A DNA stretch of 64,000 nucleotides from G965216905 sp965216905 (lineage in GTDB: Bacteria; Actinomycetota; Acidimicrobiia; Spongiisociales; ZC4RG35). The stretch is from positions 682,001 through 746,000 of the forward strand of contig OZ244213.1 in NCBI GenBank assembly GCA_965216905.1, in the 5' to 3' direction. A program made the position numbers and the translations under genes. Below the pieces are notes generated by a model. That model saw nothing but the letters and a program-made list of their open reading frames with translations. It was not told the origin of the DNA and searched no databases. Positions 16,596 to 25,993 of the stretch are shown piece after piece (position 1 is the stretch's first letter; the number at the start of each line of letters is the position of its first letter).

Positions 16596-18155
16596 ATGAC
16601 CCTCGAGATCTACGACACCACGCTTCGGGATGGCTCCCAGCAGGAGGGGATCTCGCTGACCGTCGGCGACAAGCTCCGGATCGCGCAACTGCTCGACGAT
16701 CTCGGCGTGGCGTACATCGAGGGAGGGTGGCCGGGGGCACTTCCCAAAGACGATGAGTTCTTCCGGCGGGCCCGCCGGGAACTCGACCTGTCGAATGCAA
16801 CGCTCACCGCCTTCGGCTCGACTCGCCGGCCTCGGGTCTCGGTGACAGAGGACCCCCAGCTCGACGCCCTGGTTCGCGCCGAGACAGAGGTCATCTGCAT
16901 CGTCGGCAAGGCGTGGGACTACCACGTGCGCGAGGCCCTTCGCACCGACCTCGACGAGGGCCTCCGCATGATCGGCGAATCGATCACCTACCTGGTCGAG
17001 CGGGACCGCCGGGTGTTCTTCGACGCCGAGCACTTCTTCGACGGGTACCTGAGCGATCCGGCTTTCGCCACCGCCGCCCTGCGCACGGCGTTGGAAGCGG
17101 GAGCGGAGCGCCTGGTGCTGTGCGACACCAACGGCGGGCACATCCCGGCGGTCATCACCGACGTGATCGGTGAGCTCCAGACCGCGCTCCCCGGCGCGCA
17201 GTTCGGGGTTCACTTCCACAACGATACCGGATGCGCCGTGGCTTCCTCGCTCGCATCGGTCGACGCCGGTGTCCGCCAGGTTCAGGGATGCGTCAACGGC
17301 TATGGAGAGCGCACCGGAAACGCCGACCTCTGCTCGGTGATCCCCGACCTCTCCCTCAAGATGGGCATCGACGTGGTCAGCCCCGAACAGCTCCAGATGC
17401 TCTCGCCGATCTCGCACCACGTCGCGGAGATCGTGAACATCACGCTCGATCCCCACCGCCCCTACGTCGGCGGTTCGGCCTTCACGCACAAGGCGGGGCT
17501 CCACACGTCGGCGATCGCCCGGCGACGAGACGCCTACGAGCACGCCGATCCGAGCACCGTCGGAAACCACAGCCGGATGGTCGTCTCGGAACAGGCCGGG
17601 CGGGCCTCCATCCTCAGCAAGGCGTCGGAGCTGGGCCTGGAGCTCGACGACGAGCTGGCCCGGACCATCCTCGAACGGGTGAAGGACCTCGAGTACCAGG
17701 GGTACCACTTCGAGGCAGCGGACGGTTCGTTCGAGCTGCTGGTCCGGGAGGCGTCGGGATGGTCCCAACCGTTCTTCGACGTGGAGTCGTACCGGACCTT
17801 CGTCGAGCAGCGCGGCGGCGAGGACGTCGTGGCCGAGGCGACGGTGAAGGTGGCGGTCGGCGGGGAACGCAAGGTCACCACCGGGGAAGGCGACGGGCCC
17901 GTCAACGCACTGGACAAGGCGCTGCGCGAGGCGCTCCGGCCGTTCTACCCGTCGCTGTCGGACTTCCGCCTGACCGACTATCGGGTCCGGGTCCTCGACT
18001 CGGCCGATGGTACGGCGGCCCGGGTTCGAGTCCTGATCGAAACATCCGATCACGACGGTACCTGGGGCACGATCGGTGTCCATGAGAACATCATCCAGGC
18101 TTCGTGGCAGGCGCTGATCGACGGGGTGATCGTCGGCATCATCCGGAACGGCTGA
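16596..18155 (+). CDS. cimA: (R)-citramalate synthase
   Basis: A 519-residue member of the isopropylmalate/homocitrate/citramalate synthase family. It condenses pyruvate with acetyl-CoA to citramalate, giving 2-oxobutanoate for isoleucine without threonine deaminase. The TIM barrel starts with the metal-binding YDTTLRDGSQQEG; VHFHNDTGCAVA and GCVNGYGERTGNADLCSV are also present. The last ~150 residues form the LeuA-type allosteric domain that usually senses isoleucine. CimA rather than LeuA is supported by RDGSQQEG and the Ile-rich attenuator upstream. GGAAAG lies five bases before the ATG. No other isoleucine gene follows directly. Confidence 0.9.
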   Translation: MTLEIYDTTLRDGSQQEGISLTVGDKLRIAQLLDDLGVAYIEGGWPGALPKDDEFFRRARRELDLSNATLTAFGSTRRPRVSVTEDPQLDALVRAETEVICIVGKAWDYHVREALRTDLDEGLRMIGESITYLVERDRRVFFDAEHFFDGYLSDPAFATAALRTALEAGAERLVLCDTNGGHIPAVITDVIGELQTALPGAQFGVHFHNDTGCAVASSLASVDAGVRQVQGCVNGYGERTGNADLCSVIPDLSLKMGIDVVSPEQLQMLSPISHHVAEIVNITLDPHRPYVGGSAFTHKAGLHTSAIARRRDAYEHADPSTVGNHSRMVVSEQAGRASILSKASELGLELDDELARTILERVKDLEYQGYHFEAADGSFELLVREASGWSQPFFDVESYRTFVEQRGGEDVVAEATVKVAVGGERKVTTGEGDGPVNALDKALREALRPFYPSLSDFRLTDYRVRVLDSADGTAARVRVLIETSDHDGTWGTIGVHENIIQASWQALIDGVIVGIIRNG

Positions 18156-18167
18156 GCCCGCGGGGCG

Positions 18168-19076
18168 ATGAGCGAACTGGCCGCCATCCTCCTCGACATC
18201 CTGGCGCCGGTGTTCCTGGTGGTGGCGGCCGGCTTCCTCGTCGCCGATCGGCTCGAGCTCGACCCGCGCACTCCCTCCCGCCTGGCCTACTGGTTGCTCG
18301 GGCCGGTCTTCATCTTCCAGGCGCTGATCCGGCTGGACCTGGCGGCCAACGTCGTCCTCCGAATGGTGGCGGTGGCGGTGGCCGCCATGCTGGTGACGGG
18401 CCTGCTGGTGATGGCGCTGGGCCGTGGCGCCGGCGTAGATCGGGGGCGTCTCGGTGCCGTCCTCCACCCGTCGACCCACGGCAACGTCGGCAACTTCGGA
18501 CTGGCGATCTGCGCCTTTGCCCTCGGAGCCGATGCCCTCCCACTGGCAGGGGTGGTGTTCGTCGCAATCAACACCGTCGGCATCGTCGTCGGGGTGGCGG
18601 CGGCCGGCGCCAGAACCGGGTCATCTTGGGCTGCGGTTCGGAGGGCGATCACGGCACCGATGACGCTGGTGGTGCCACCCGCCATCGCGATCCGCGCCTC
18701 GGGGATCTCTCTCCCGCTGGCGGTCGAGCGTTCGGTCGACCTCCTGGCGGCGGCGTTGATCCCGTTGATGCTGCTCACCCTCGGCATCCAGATGCGGCAG
18801 ATGCGGCGGCCCCGACTCGGCCGGGCGATGGCGATACCGCTCGCCGCCAAACTCGTTGCCGCTCCACTGGCTGCGGCGGGGTTGGCCGCCGCGCTGCGCC
18901 TCTCCAACCCGCCGGCCGCGGTGGTGATTCTGCAGTCGGCGATGCCGGCCGCCGTCTTCACCAGCGTGATCGCCATCGAGCACGACTCCGAGGCCGACCT
19001 GGTCACCGCCATCGTCCTGATCGGCACCCTCCTCTCGGCGGTGACGCTGCCGGCGGTGATCGCCCTCGTCGGATGA
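18168..19076 (+). CDS. AEC-family transporter (auxin efflux carrier/malonate-type permease)
   Basis: A 302-residue polytopic membrane protein with about ten hydrophobic segments in a 5+5 arrangement. It has the family-typical N-terminal APVFLVVAAGF and the central motif HPSTHGNVGNFGLAI, where Asn-Val-Gly-Asn lies in the broken-helix region. The family exports or imports organic acids or amino-acid-derived molecules by secondary transport. It starts 12 bp after cimA on the same strand and so may share its attenuated transcript, suggesting a keto acid or branched-chain precursor substrate; this is inference from position only. Confidence 0.85.
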   Translation: MSELAAILLDILAPVFLVVAAGFLVADRLELDPRTPSRLAYWLLGPVFIFQALIRLDLAANVVLRMVAVAVAAMLVTGLLVMALGRGAGVDRGRLGAVLHPSTHGNVGNFGLAICAFALGADALPLAGVVFVAINTVGIVVGVAAAGARTGSSWAAVRRAITAPMTLVVPPAIAIRASGISLPLAVERSVDLLAAALIPLMLLTLGIQMRQMRRPRLGRAMAIPLAAKLVAAPLAAAGLAAALRLSNPPAAVVILQSAMPAAVFTSVIAIEHDSEADLVTAIVLIGTLLSAVTLPAVIALVG

Positions 19077-19108
19077 CCCCTCCGGCTCCCCGAGCGGATC
19101 CGGTGTCG

Positions 19109-19579
19109 TCAGATGGCGTTGGCCGTACGGCGCCGCATGAGCTGAATCATCTTCCACACGCCGAGGACGACGATCGCGGGCGGCAGGTTGTCGGCGTACT
19201 CGACGACCAGCGTTCTGGTGAAGGGAGAGCGGGGGATCAGCGTGGCAACGATCTCTCCACGGTCTTCGATGCTCCCCCGCCGACCGCGCACCCGCAGCTG
19301 CATCGGATCCTCCCGACCGGGCGTGCCCAGCGCAAAGGTGCCGAACGTGAATGTGCCGACCTTGCTGAGCTCGGCGACCGAGCCGGGCCCATCGGTGCGC
19401 TCGGCGCGCCAGATCCCGGGGGCGAGCCGCCGCACCTCGTACTCGTCGTCCTCGATCGCCATCGTTCCCGGGCGACCGAAGGTTCGATGTGCAAACCAAC
19501 CGACACTGTTGTCGTCGATCGACACCTCGAAGACCCAGGACAAGGGCGCACGTGGGCGGGCAACGAGTGTGGTGGTCAC
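19109..19579 (-). CDS. Conserved-looking hypothetical protein coupled to a NUDIX hydrolase
   Basis: 156 residues, not recognised. The body alternates short beta-type segments (WVFEVSIDDNSVGWF, EYEVRRLAPGIWRAE, VGTFTFGTFALG), looking like a small beta-barrel or sandwich. The C-terminus has one hydrophobic stretch (PPAIVVLGVWKMIQLM) followed by RRR, possibly a tail anchor or an amphipathic helix. The GTG at 19579 is chosen because it overlaps the stop of the NUDIX gene by four bases (GTGA), a strong sign that it is real and co-translated. No function is proposed. Confidence 0.7.
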   Translation of the reverse strand: MTTTLVARPRAPLSWVFEVSIDDNSVGWFAHRTFGRPGTMAIEDDEYEVRRLAPGIWRAERTDGPGSVAELSKVGTFTFGTFALGTPGREDPMQLRVRGRRGSIEDRGEIVATLIPRSPFTRTLVVEYADNLPPAIVVLGVWKMIQLMRRRTANAI

Positions 19580-20106
19580 AGGGCCATCCCCAGCAGCCGC
19601 CGCGTCATGAACGCAGTCGCACCCCACAGCACCTCGCCATCGATGTCGTGAAACCACACCCGCCGGTCACCCCACGCCTCGGATCGCCAGACGGTGTCGT
19701 CGGCGAGCGACCGGAGAGACGGCGTCAGCACCTTCACCACTTCGCGAGGTGACGGACGCAGCCGCGGTGCCGGAGCAACCCGACCGATCACCGGAATCAC
19801 CAGCCGGGTGAACTGAACGGTGTCGACCGGCGGGAGGTGCCCCAACACCTCGACCGAGGACCGGTCGATCCCCACCTCCTCTTCGGCCTCGCGGAGTGCG
19901 GTGTCGACCGCGCCCCGATCTCCGTCTTGACGGCGCCCACCGGGAAAGGAGAGATGGCCGGCGTGGGTGGGCATCGTGTCGGGCCGCTTGGTCAACACCA
20001 GACGCGCCTCTCCCTCCACGTCCTCGAACAGGGGGATGAGGACCGCAGCCTCCATCCCCGCCGCGGTCGGCGGCGGACCAGTCTCGTACGACAATCGTTC
20101 CCACAC
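19576..20106 (-). CDS. NUDIX hydrolase, probable CoA pyrophosphatase
   Basis: A 176-residue NUDIX protein. The upstream region KRPDTMPTHAGHLSFPGG is the CoA-pyrophosphatase (NudL/PCD1) signature. It leads into a NUDIX box with the metal-binding core ALREAEEEVGI. Such enzymes cleave CoA or its oxidised forms to phosphopantetheine and 3',5'-ADP and limit CoA pools. GTG start at 20106; an internal ATG (MEAAVLIP) is a possible shorter start. It is coupled by GTGA to the following hypothetical gene and divergent from a GNAT gene. Confidence 0.88.
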   Translation of the reverse strand: MWERLSYETGPPPTAAGMEAAVLIPLFEDVEGEARLVLTKRPDTMPTHAGHLSFPGGRRQDGDRGAVDTALREAEEEVGIDRSSVEVLGHLPPVDTVQFTRLVIPVIGRVAPAPRLRPSPREVVKVLTPSLRSLADDTVWRSEAWGDRRVWFHDIDGEVLWGATAFMTRRLLGMAL

Positions 20107-20196
20107 AGCGACGCCATGCTACGAGCCGGGCTCGACGCGGCGGCAATCTCGATCGCCGTTTCCGAGGTCCGGTCGGACCGATACGCTGTTGCCGCG

Positions 20197-20769
20197 ATGG
20201 TTCCCGAGCGAGTCACCACCAGACGGCTGCTGATGCGCCGATTCACCCGCGGTGACTCGGATGCGCTCACCGAAGCCGTTCGCTCGTCGATCCGGGAGCT
20301 GAACGCGTGGCTTCCCTGGGCGCATCTCGGGTACGCACGCGACGACGCGTCGGGATACATCCGAGAGTCGATCTCCGCTTGGCGGGAAGGGCGTGCCTAC
20401 GACTACACCATCCGGTCGCACGCCGATCCGGCCCGCCACGTCGGCAACATCTCGATCTGGCCGGTCTCGCGTATGGGTCGGTCCGGTGAGATCGGATACT
20501 GGATCCGGTCCGACGCAGTCGGCACCGGATTGGCGACGGAGGCAACGGCGCGCATCGCCACGGTCGGCTTCGAGAACCTCGGTTTCCACAAGATCAACCT
20601 GCGGATCGCCGAGGGCAACCGGCCGAGTGAGCGGGTGGCGGAGAAGCTCGGCTTCCGGCGGGACGGGATTCTCCGCGACGAACTGCTGATTCGTGGTCAA
20701 TGGACCGATCACACCCTGTACTCGCTGCTGGAACCGGAGTGGCGGGCGCTCTCCGTTGAGACTTCCTGA
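20197..20769 (+). CDS. RimJ/RimL-type GNAT N-acetyltransferase
   Basis: A 190-residue acetyltransferase of the ribosomal-protein N-acetyltransferase subgroup. It begins with TTRRLLMRRFTRGDSDAL, the usual start of RimJ/L proteins, has ELNAWLPWAH, and the acetyl-CoA site in SDAVGTGLATEAT; NRPSERVAEKLGFRRDG closes motif B. Many relatives act on other amines or antibiotics, so a ribosomal target is not certain. The ATG at 20197 is chosen over upstream in-frame starts that overlap the divergent NUDIX gene. Confidence 0.85.
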   Translation: MVPERVTTRRLLMRRFTRGDSDALTEAVRSSIRELNAWLPWAHLGYARDDASGYIRESISAWREGRAYDYTIRSHADPARHVGNISIWPVSRMGRSGEIGYWIRSDAVGTGLATEATARIATVGFENLGFHKINLRIAEGNRPSERVAEKLGFRRDGILRDELLIRGQWTDHTLYSLLEPEWRALSVETS

Positions 20770-20793
20770 CCGCCGCAGAACCCGCCTGCGTCC

Positions 20794-22299
20794 TCAGCCG
20801 CCGACCGTGGCGACGAGCACCTGGGTGGCCTCGCCGAAGAACGTCGAGATACCCGGGAACACCCCGACGACGACGGTGGCGATCGCCACCAACGTCAACA
20901 CCCACACCAGCGAACCGGCCGGAGCATCGGTGATCGGGCCTGCACCCTGTGGTGCCTCGTCGAACCAGACGGCCTTCGCCACGCGGGCGTAGTAGTAAAA
21001 GGCGATCACGGCGTTGACGGCGGCGATTGCCGCCAGCACATATCCGGCCAGGGTGCCGGTGGCGATCACGGACTGGAACATGATGAACTTGGCGAACCAA
21101 CCGGCCAGCGGCGGAATCCCCGCCAGCGAGAAGAAGAAGATGGCGGCCAGCACCCCCAGGCGCGGGTCGCGCCGGCCCAGGCCGGCCCAGCCATCCACCT
21201 CGGCGGTCCCGGTCCGTTTGGCGCCCACCATCACGACCGCGAATGCGCCCAGATTCATCAGGGCATAGATCAGCAGGTAGACGACCGTGGCCTCGAGACC
21301 CTCCCCCAGGGCATCACGCCCGGCTGCCGCCGCGCCGGCGAACGGCACCAACATGAAGCCGGCCTGAGCGATGGACGAGTACGCCAGCAATCGCACCAGG
21401 TTGCTCTGTCGCAGGGCAGCCAGATTGGCGACCGTCATCGACAGCGCCGCCAGCGCCCACAACCCCGGCCCCCAGAAGTCCACGGCGCCCGGCAGCGCCA
21501 GGTAGACGATGACGAACATGCCGACAAAGCCGGCCGCCTTCGACGACACCGACAGATAGGCGGTGATCGGCGTCGGTGCACCTTCGTACGTGTCGGGTGC
21601 CCAGAAGTGGAAAGGGACGGCCGACACTTTGAATGCGAAACCGACGACGACGAACAACGCACCCAACCCGAGCAGTGGGCGCATGGCGGTGTCGCTCGCC
21701 ATGATCTCGTCGACGGCGACCGAGATCTGTTCGAACTGCACCGCTCCCGTTGCCCCGAACAGCATCGACATCCCCCACAGCAAGATGGCGGTGGAAAGGA
21801 CGCCGAGGATGAAATACTTGAGGGCCGCCTCGTTGGACTTGAGGTCCCCCTTTCGCCAGCCGGCGAGCAGGAACAGCGGGCTCGTCGTCAGCTCCAGGCC
21901 GATGAACAGGACGATCAGATCTCGGGACGATGACATCACCATCGATCCCAGAATCGATGCCAGCAACAGCAGGTAATACTCGCCCTGGTAGTACCGGTCG
22001 GACTCGATGTACGACACCGACATCAGCAGGACGATGTAGCCGGCGAGGACGAACAGCCCCTTCATGACGATGGCGAACTCGTCCACGACGTACGAGCCGT
22101 CGAACATCGATCGCACCTCGTCGCCGGTCCACAGGAGCACGAGGGGCAACGCCGCGAACGTCAACCCGAGGACACCCACGATGGCGGTCAGGTACTTCAG
22201 GGGACGAGGGAGGAACAGGTCGAGCGTCAGCACACCGAGGATCGAGACCACGACGATGATCTCGGGCGCCAGCGCCAGATAGTCGATCTCCCAACTCAC
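20794..22299 (-). CDS. nuoN: NADH-quinone oxidoreductase subunit N (cluster 1)
   Basis: A 501-residue antiporter-like membrane subunit of complex I with about 14 helices, part of the proton-pumping arm. Conserved stretches include the Glu-bearing LIVLFIGLELTTSPLFLLAG, SNEAALKYFILG with the TM7 lysine region, and AFKVSAVPFHFWAPDTYEGAP. GTG start at 22299, five bases after nuoM; longer frames upstream are antisense. It is the last gene of an 11-subunit operon. The intergenic space after the stop is short and no strong terminator is seen. Confidence 0.93.
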   Translation of the reverse strand: MSWEIDYLALAPEIIVVVSILGVLTLDLFLPRPLKYLTAIVGVLGLTFAALPLVLLWTGDEVRSMFDGSYVVDEFAIVMKGLFVLAGYIVLLMSVSYIESDRYYQGEYYLLLLASILGSMVMSSSRDLIVLFIGLELTTSPLFLLAGWRKGDLKSNEAALKYFILGVLSTAILLWGMSMLFGATGAVQFEQISVAVDEIMASDTAMRPLLGLGALFVVVGFAFKVSAVPFHFWAPDTYEGAPTPITAYLSVSSKAAGFVGMFVIVYLALPGAVDFWGPGLWALAALSMTVANLAALRQSNLVRLLAYSSIAQAGFMLVPFAGAAAAGRDALGEGLEATVVYLLIYALMNLGAFAVVMVGAKRTGTAEVDGWAGLGRRDPRLGVLAAIFFFSLAGIPPLAGWFAKFIMFQSVIATGTLAGYVLAAIAAVNAVIAFYYYARVAKAVWFDEAPQGAGPITDAPAGSLVWVLTLVAIATVVVGVFPGISTFFGEATQVLVATVGG

Positions 22300-22304
22300 G
22301 CCAC

Positions 22305-23909
22305 TCAGCCTCCGATCATGGATGTGACGGCGGCGGTCGTCTCTGCACCGAACGCCTCGGTCACCAGATTCACGACGGCATCGGTGGTCGCCCCGAAGAC
22401 GATCTTGGGGAAGAACCCGATGACCACGATCAGCACGATCAGGGGGACCCAGGCCGTCAGCTCGAAGCGGTCGGCATCGTGGAAGGTGTGGCTCTCCCAC
22501 TCCTCGCTCGGCTCCCCGAGGTTCACCTTCTGCAGCATGTAGAGCATGTATCCGGCGGTCAACACGGTGCCGATGGCGCCGAGCACCATGGCGGTTCGGA
22601 ACAGCCCGACGTTCAGGCCTTCGAGGGGGTTGTACGCCCCGAGGAGGGCCATGAACTCACCCCAGAACCCGGCCAGCCCCGGGAGACCCAGCGATGCGAA
22701 CGCCGTGAATCCGAGGATGGCCCCGATCTTGGGAAGGATCTTCAGGTTGCCGCCCAGCCGCGCCATCTCCCGGGTGTGATATCGGTGCGACATCGAACCG
22801 GCCAGGAAGAACAGCAGCCCCGTGATCAGGCCGTGCGCCACCATTCCGATGATCGATGCATTGATCCCGATGTCGGTGAGCGAGGCGATGCCGAGCATGA
22901 CGAAACCCATGTGGCCAACGGAAGAGAAGGCGATGAGCCGCTTGACGTCGGTCTGGGCCAGACACGCCAGCGAGCCGTAGATGATGCCGATCACGGCGAG
23001 GACGGCGATCACGGGTGCCCAGTCCCGGGCGGCGTCCGGGAGGATGGGGATGGCGATCCGGATGAACCCGTACGACCCGAGCTTCAGAAGGATGGCGGCC
23101 AGCAGCACCGAGCCGACGGTGGGGGCGGCGGTGTGGGCGTCGGGCAGCCAGGTGTGCACCGGCCACATCGGTACTTTGACCGCGAAACCGAGGAACATCG
23201 CCCCGAACACGATGCCGGCCAACTCCCACCCGGCGAACTCACCGTTGGCGCCGGCGGCGATGAGATCGACGATGTCGAAGGTACCCGCCTCGAAGCGCAG
23301 GGCCAGGAATCCCAGCAGCATGAACGCCGAGCCGAAGAGGGTGAACAGGAAGAACTTGATGGAGGCATAGAGCCGGGTCGGGATCTCCCGTTCGAACCCC
23401 GGGATCTTGCGAGGTGCGGAGTCGCCCCAGATGCCGATCATGAAGTACATCGGCAACAGCACGATCTCGAAGAAGATGAAGAACAGCACCAGGTCGAGCG
23501 CCACGAACGTTCCGTTCATCCCGGTCCCGAGCAACAGCATCAGCGCCAGGAACGCCTTGGGGTTGCGGGGCTCCTCCCAGTGGTCCCAGGAGTAGATGAT
23601 CGCCAGGACCATCACGAAGGTCGACAGCACGAGGAGGGGCAGGCTGATTCCGTCCACTCCCACGTGGTAGAAGGCGTCGATCGAGGGAATCCACGACAGC
23701 CTCGTGTCGAACTGGAATGCGTCCGCCGAGCCGTAATCGAACCCGAATGCCACGATCAGCGACAGGAGGAACGTGACCACGCTCACCATCAGACCGAGTT
23801 GCTTGATCGAGCGCTCGCTCGACTTGGGCATGGCGGAGATCGCCAACGCGCCGAGCGCGGGGAGGAAGACGATCAGGCTCAATCCCCAGCCGTTCTCGAA
23901 CCACTCCAT
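22305..23909 (-). CDS. nuoM: NADH-quinone oxidoreductase subunit M (cluster 1)
   Basis: A 534-residue antiporter-like subunit with about 14 membrane helices. FFIFFEIVLLPMYFMIGIWG carries the conserved TM5 Glu. AVKVPMWPVHTWLPDAHTAAP is the TM7-8 signature with its Lys, and VKRLIAFSSVGHMGFVMLG is the TM10 half-site. Compared with cluster 2 NuoM (510 residues) it has an extra segment after IWGDSAPRKIPGFEREIPTR, so the two clusters are diverged, not recent duplicates. It follows nuoL by 38 bp. Confidence 0.94.
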   Translation of the reverse strand: MEWFENGWGLSLIVFLPALGALAISAMPKSSERSIKQLGLMVSVVTFLLSLIVAFGFDYGSADAFQFDTRLSWIPSIDAFYHVGVDGISLPLLVLSTFVMVLAIIYSWDHWEEPRNPKAFLALMLLLGTGMNGTFVALDLVLFFIFFEIVLLPMYFMIGIWGDSAPRKIPGFEREIPTRLYASIKFFLFTLFGSAFMLLGFLALRFEAGTFDIVDLIAAGANGEFAGWELAGIVFGAMFLGFAVKVPMWPVHTWLPDAHTAAPTVGSVLLAAILLKLGSYGFIRIAIPILPDAARDWAPVIAVLAVIGIIYGSLACLAQTDVKRLIAFSSVGHMGFVMLGIASLTDIGINASIIGMVAHGLITGLLFFLAGSMSHRYHTREMARLGGNLKILPKIGAILGFTAFASLGLPGLAGFWGEFMALLGAYNPLEGLNVGLFRTAMVLGAIGTVLTAGYMLYMLQKVNLGEPSEEWESHTFHDADRFELTAWVPLIVLIVVIGFFPKIVFGATTDAVVNLVTEAFGAETTAAVTSMIGG

Positions 23910-23947
23910 CGTGTGTCGCCTCTCTCTCGCTTCGAATCAGGACTCGG

Positions 23948-25993
23948 TCACCGGAAGACCGCAACCGTAACGACCAGTACCAACGCCCCCAACACAAACC
24001 CGGCGGCGTACTGCTGGACCCGCCCGCTCTGCAGGCGGCGCATCGAGTTGCCGGCCGCGTCGCTGGCCATCGCCAGACCGTTGAAGACCCCATCGACGCC
24101 GCGCTGGTCGATACCGTCGTAGACCAGCCGCCCCAGCGCCATCGAGAGGCCACCGAACGCGTTGACGATCCCGTCGAGGACGTAGGTGTTCGTCCAGTTG
24201 ACCGCTCGAGCGATCGGGCGGTGGAAGGCCCAGACGATGCCGTTGGCGAGATCGTCGATATAGAACCGTTTCCGCAAGACCGGGTACAGGCCGGGGATCT
24301 CGATGCGGTCGCGAGCTTGCTGGGTGTCGGCATCCTTCGAGTAGATCATCCATCCGGCGACGATGCCGAGGACGGCGGCGGTCAGACCGATGGCGGCGAG
24401 ACGAAGATCGATGGCCTCGGCGTGATGATCGCCCATCGGCACGATCCGGGCGCCGAGCCAGGCGGTGAAGTTACGCAGTCCACCCCACTCGAGGCCGGGG
24501 ATGTTGAACAACCCGGCGATCACGCTCGGCACGGCCAGCGCGATGAGCGGTGAGGTCATCACCGACGGCGACTCGTGAGGGTGACCGTCACCCTTGTAGG
24601 TGCCGTGGAAGGTCAGCGCCACGGCTCGGGTCATGTAGAAGGCGGTGACGAAGGCTCCGGCTACGCCGATCCACATGACGGCGAGATACCCCTCGTAGTC
24701 GAGGGTGGCGAGGATCTCATCCTTGGACCAGAAGCCGGCCAGCGGGAAGATCCCGGCCAGCGCCAACGAGCCGATCACGAACGTGGCATAGGTCTTGGGC
24801 ATGAACTTCCGGAGTCCACCCATGTCGGTCATGTTGTTGGAGTGGACGGCGTGAATCACCGATCCGGCGCCGAGGAACAGGAGGGCTTTGAAGAAGGCGT
24901 GCGTGAACAGGTGGAACAGCCCGGCGGTGTACCCGCCGGCGGCCACCGCCGTCATCATGTAGCCGAGTTGGGAGACGGTGGAGAAGGCCAGCACCTGTTT
25001 GATGTCGTTGGCGACGAGCGCCAATAGACCCATCGCGAAGAGCGTGATCGCCCCGATCGCCACCATCCATGGACGAAGCTCCTCGGCCAGATTCTGATAG
25101 AGCGGGAAGAGCCGGGCCATGAGGTAGATGCCGGCGGTGACCATCGTGGCGGCGTGCATCAATGCCGACACCGGGGTGGGCCCGGCCATGGCGTCGGGCA
25201 ACCAGATGTGCAGCGGGAACTGGGCGGACTTCCCCATCGCCCCGAAGAACATGAGCGCCCCGCCCACCAGCGCAACTGCCGACAGCGCCTCGTCGTGGGC
25301 TGCGGCCGCCTCGCTCAGGTCGGCGAACCGGAACCCGCCGATCGACAGCCCGAGGAGGATGGCACCGAGGATGAGGCCGACGTCGGCGACCTTGTTGGTG
25401 AGAAAAGCCTTGTTCCCGGCCTTGACGTTGTCGAGCCCTTCCCAATAGTGCCCGATGAGGAGATATGAGGCGACACCCACGCCCTCCCATCCGATGATCA
25501 GCTGGATCAGATTCGGGGCACCGACGAGCAGGAGCATGGACCCGGCGAACAACGAGAAGGCGGCGAAGAACCACGTGACCCGAACATCGCCGTGCATGTA
25601 GCCGACCGCGTAGATGAAGACCAGCAGGCCGACGAACGCGACCACCCAGTACATCATGATCGACAGCCCGTCGACGATCCATCCCAGTTCGAAGACGATG
25701 GGGTGGCCGTCGATCACCCCGATCCGAGCGATCTCGAACTGCACCTCGTGAAAGATGCCCTCGAACATGTTCGATACGAACAGCACCGTCGCAATGACCA
25801 GGTTCAGACCCAGTGCGGCAATGGCGAACTCGGCACCCTGGTACTTCATCTTCTTCCCGCGCCAGATGATGAGCAGGAAGGCCAAGAACGGGCTGATGAG
25901 CATGAAGCCGGCCAGGTCGGCAAAGGTTCCGCCGCCGGCCAGCGCCTCGGCGCCGTGCTCGGCGCCCTCGGTTGCCAGGATCCAGGCGCTCAT
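23948..25993 (-). CDS. nuoL: NADH-quinone oxidoreductase subunit L (cluster 1)
   Basis: A 681-residue NuoL, the distal proton-pumping subunit whose C-terminal helix runs along the membrane arm. GWEGVGVASYLLIGHYW carries the conserved Glu. SAQFPLHIWLPDAMAGPTPV and THAFFKALLFLGAGSVIHA are classical NuoL motifs. The N-terminus is unusual: a Gly/Ala-rich, weakly hydrophobic stretch (EGAEHGAEALAGGGTF) precedes the first helix. The ATG at 25993 overlaps the nuoK stop by one base (TGATG). Confidence 0.95.
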   Translation of the reverse strand: MSAWILATEGAEHGAEALAGGGTFADLAGFMLISPFLAFLLIIWRGKKMKYQGAEFAIAALGLNLVIATVLFVSNMFEGIFHEVQFEIARIGVIDGHPIVFELGWIVDGLSIMMYWVVAFVGLLVFIYAVGYMHGDVRVTWFFAAFSLFAGSMLLLVGAPNLIQLIIGWEGVGVASYLLIGHYWEGLDNVKAGNKAFLTNKVADVGLILGAILLGLSIGGFRFADLSEAAAAHDEALSAVALVGGALMFFGAMGKSAQFPLHIWLPDAMAGPTPVSALMHAATMVTAGIYLMARLFPLYQNLAEELRPWMVAIGAITLFAMGLLALVANDIKQVLAFSTVSQLGYMMTAVAAGGYTAGLFHLFTHAFFKALLFLGAGSVIHAVHSNNMTDMGGLRKFMPKTYATFVIGSLALAGIFPLAGFWSKDEILATLDYEGYLAVMWIGVAGAFVTAFYMTRAVALTFHGTYKGDGHPHESPSVMTSPLIALAVPSVIAGLFNIPGLEWGGLRNFTAWLGARIVPMGDHHAEAIDLRLAAIGLTAAVLGIVAGWMIYSKDADTQQARDRIEIPGLYPVLRKRFYIDDLANGIVWAFHRPIARAVNWTNTYVLDGIVNAFGGLSMALGRLVYDGIDQRGVDGVFNGLAMASDAAGNSMRRLQSGRVQQYAAGFVLGALVLVVTVAVFR

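Noticed and set aside
16221..18479. A 752-codon open frame on the minus strand
   Set aside because: It runs antisense to cimA, which has complete enzyme motifs, and crosses the attenuator. No family features.
22479..24122. A 547-codon plus-strand frame over nuoM
   Set aside because: His/Glu/Gln/Arg-rich mirror of hydrophobic codons on the other strand; typical antisense artefact of membrane-protein genes.
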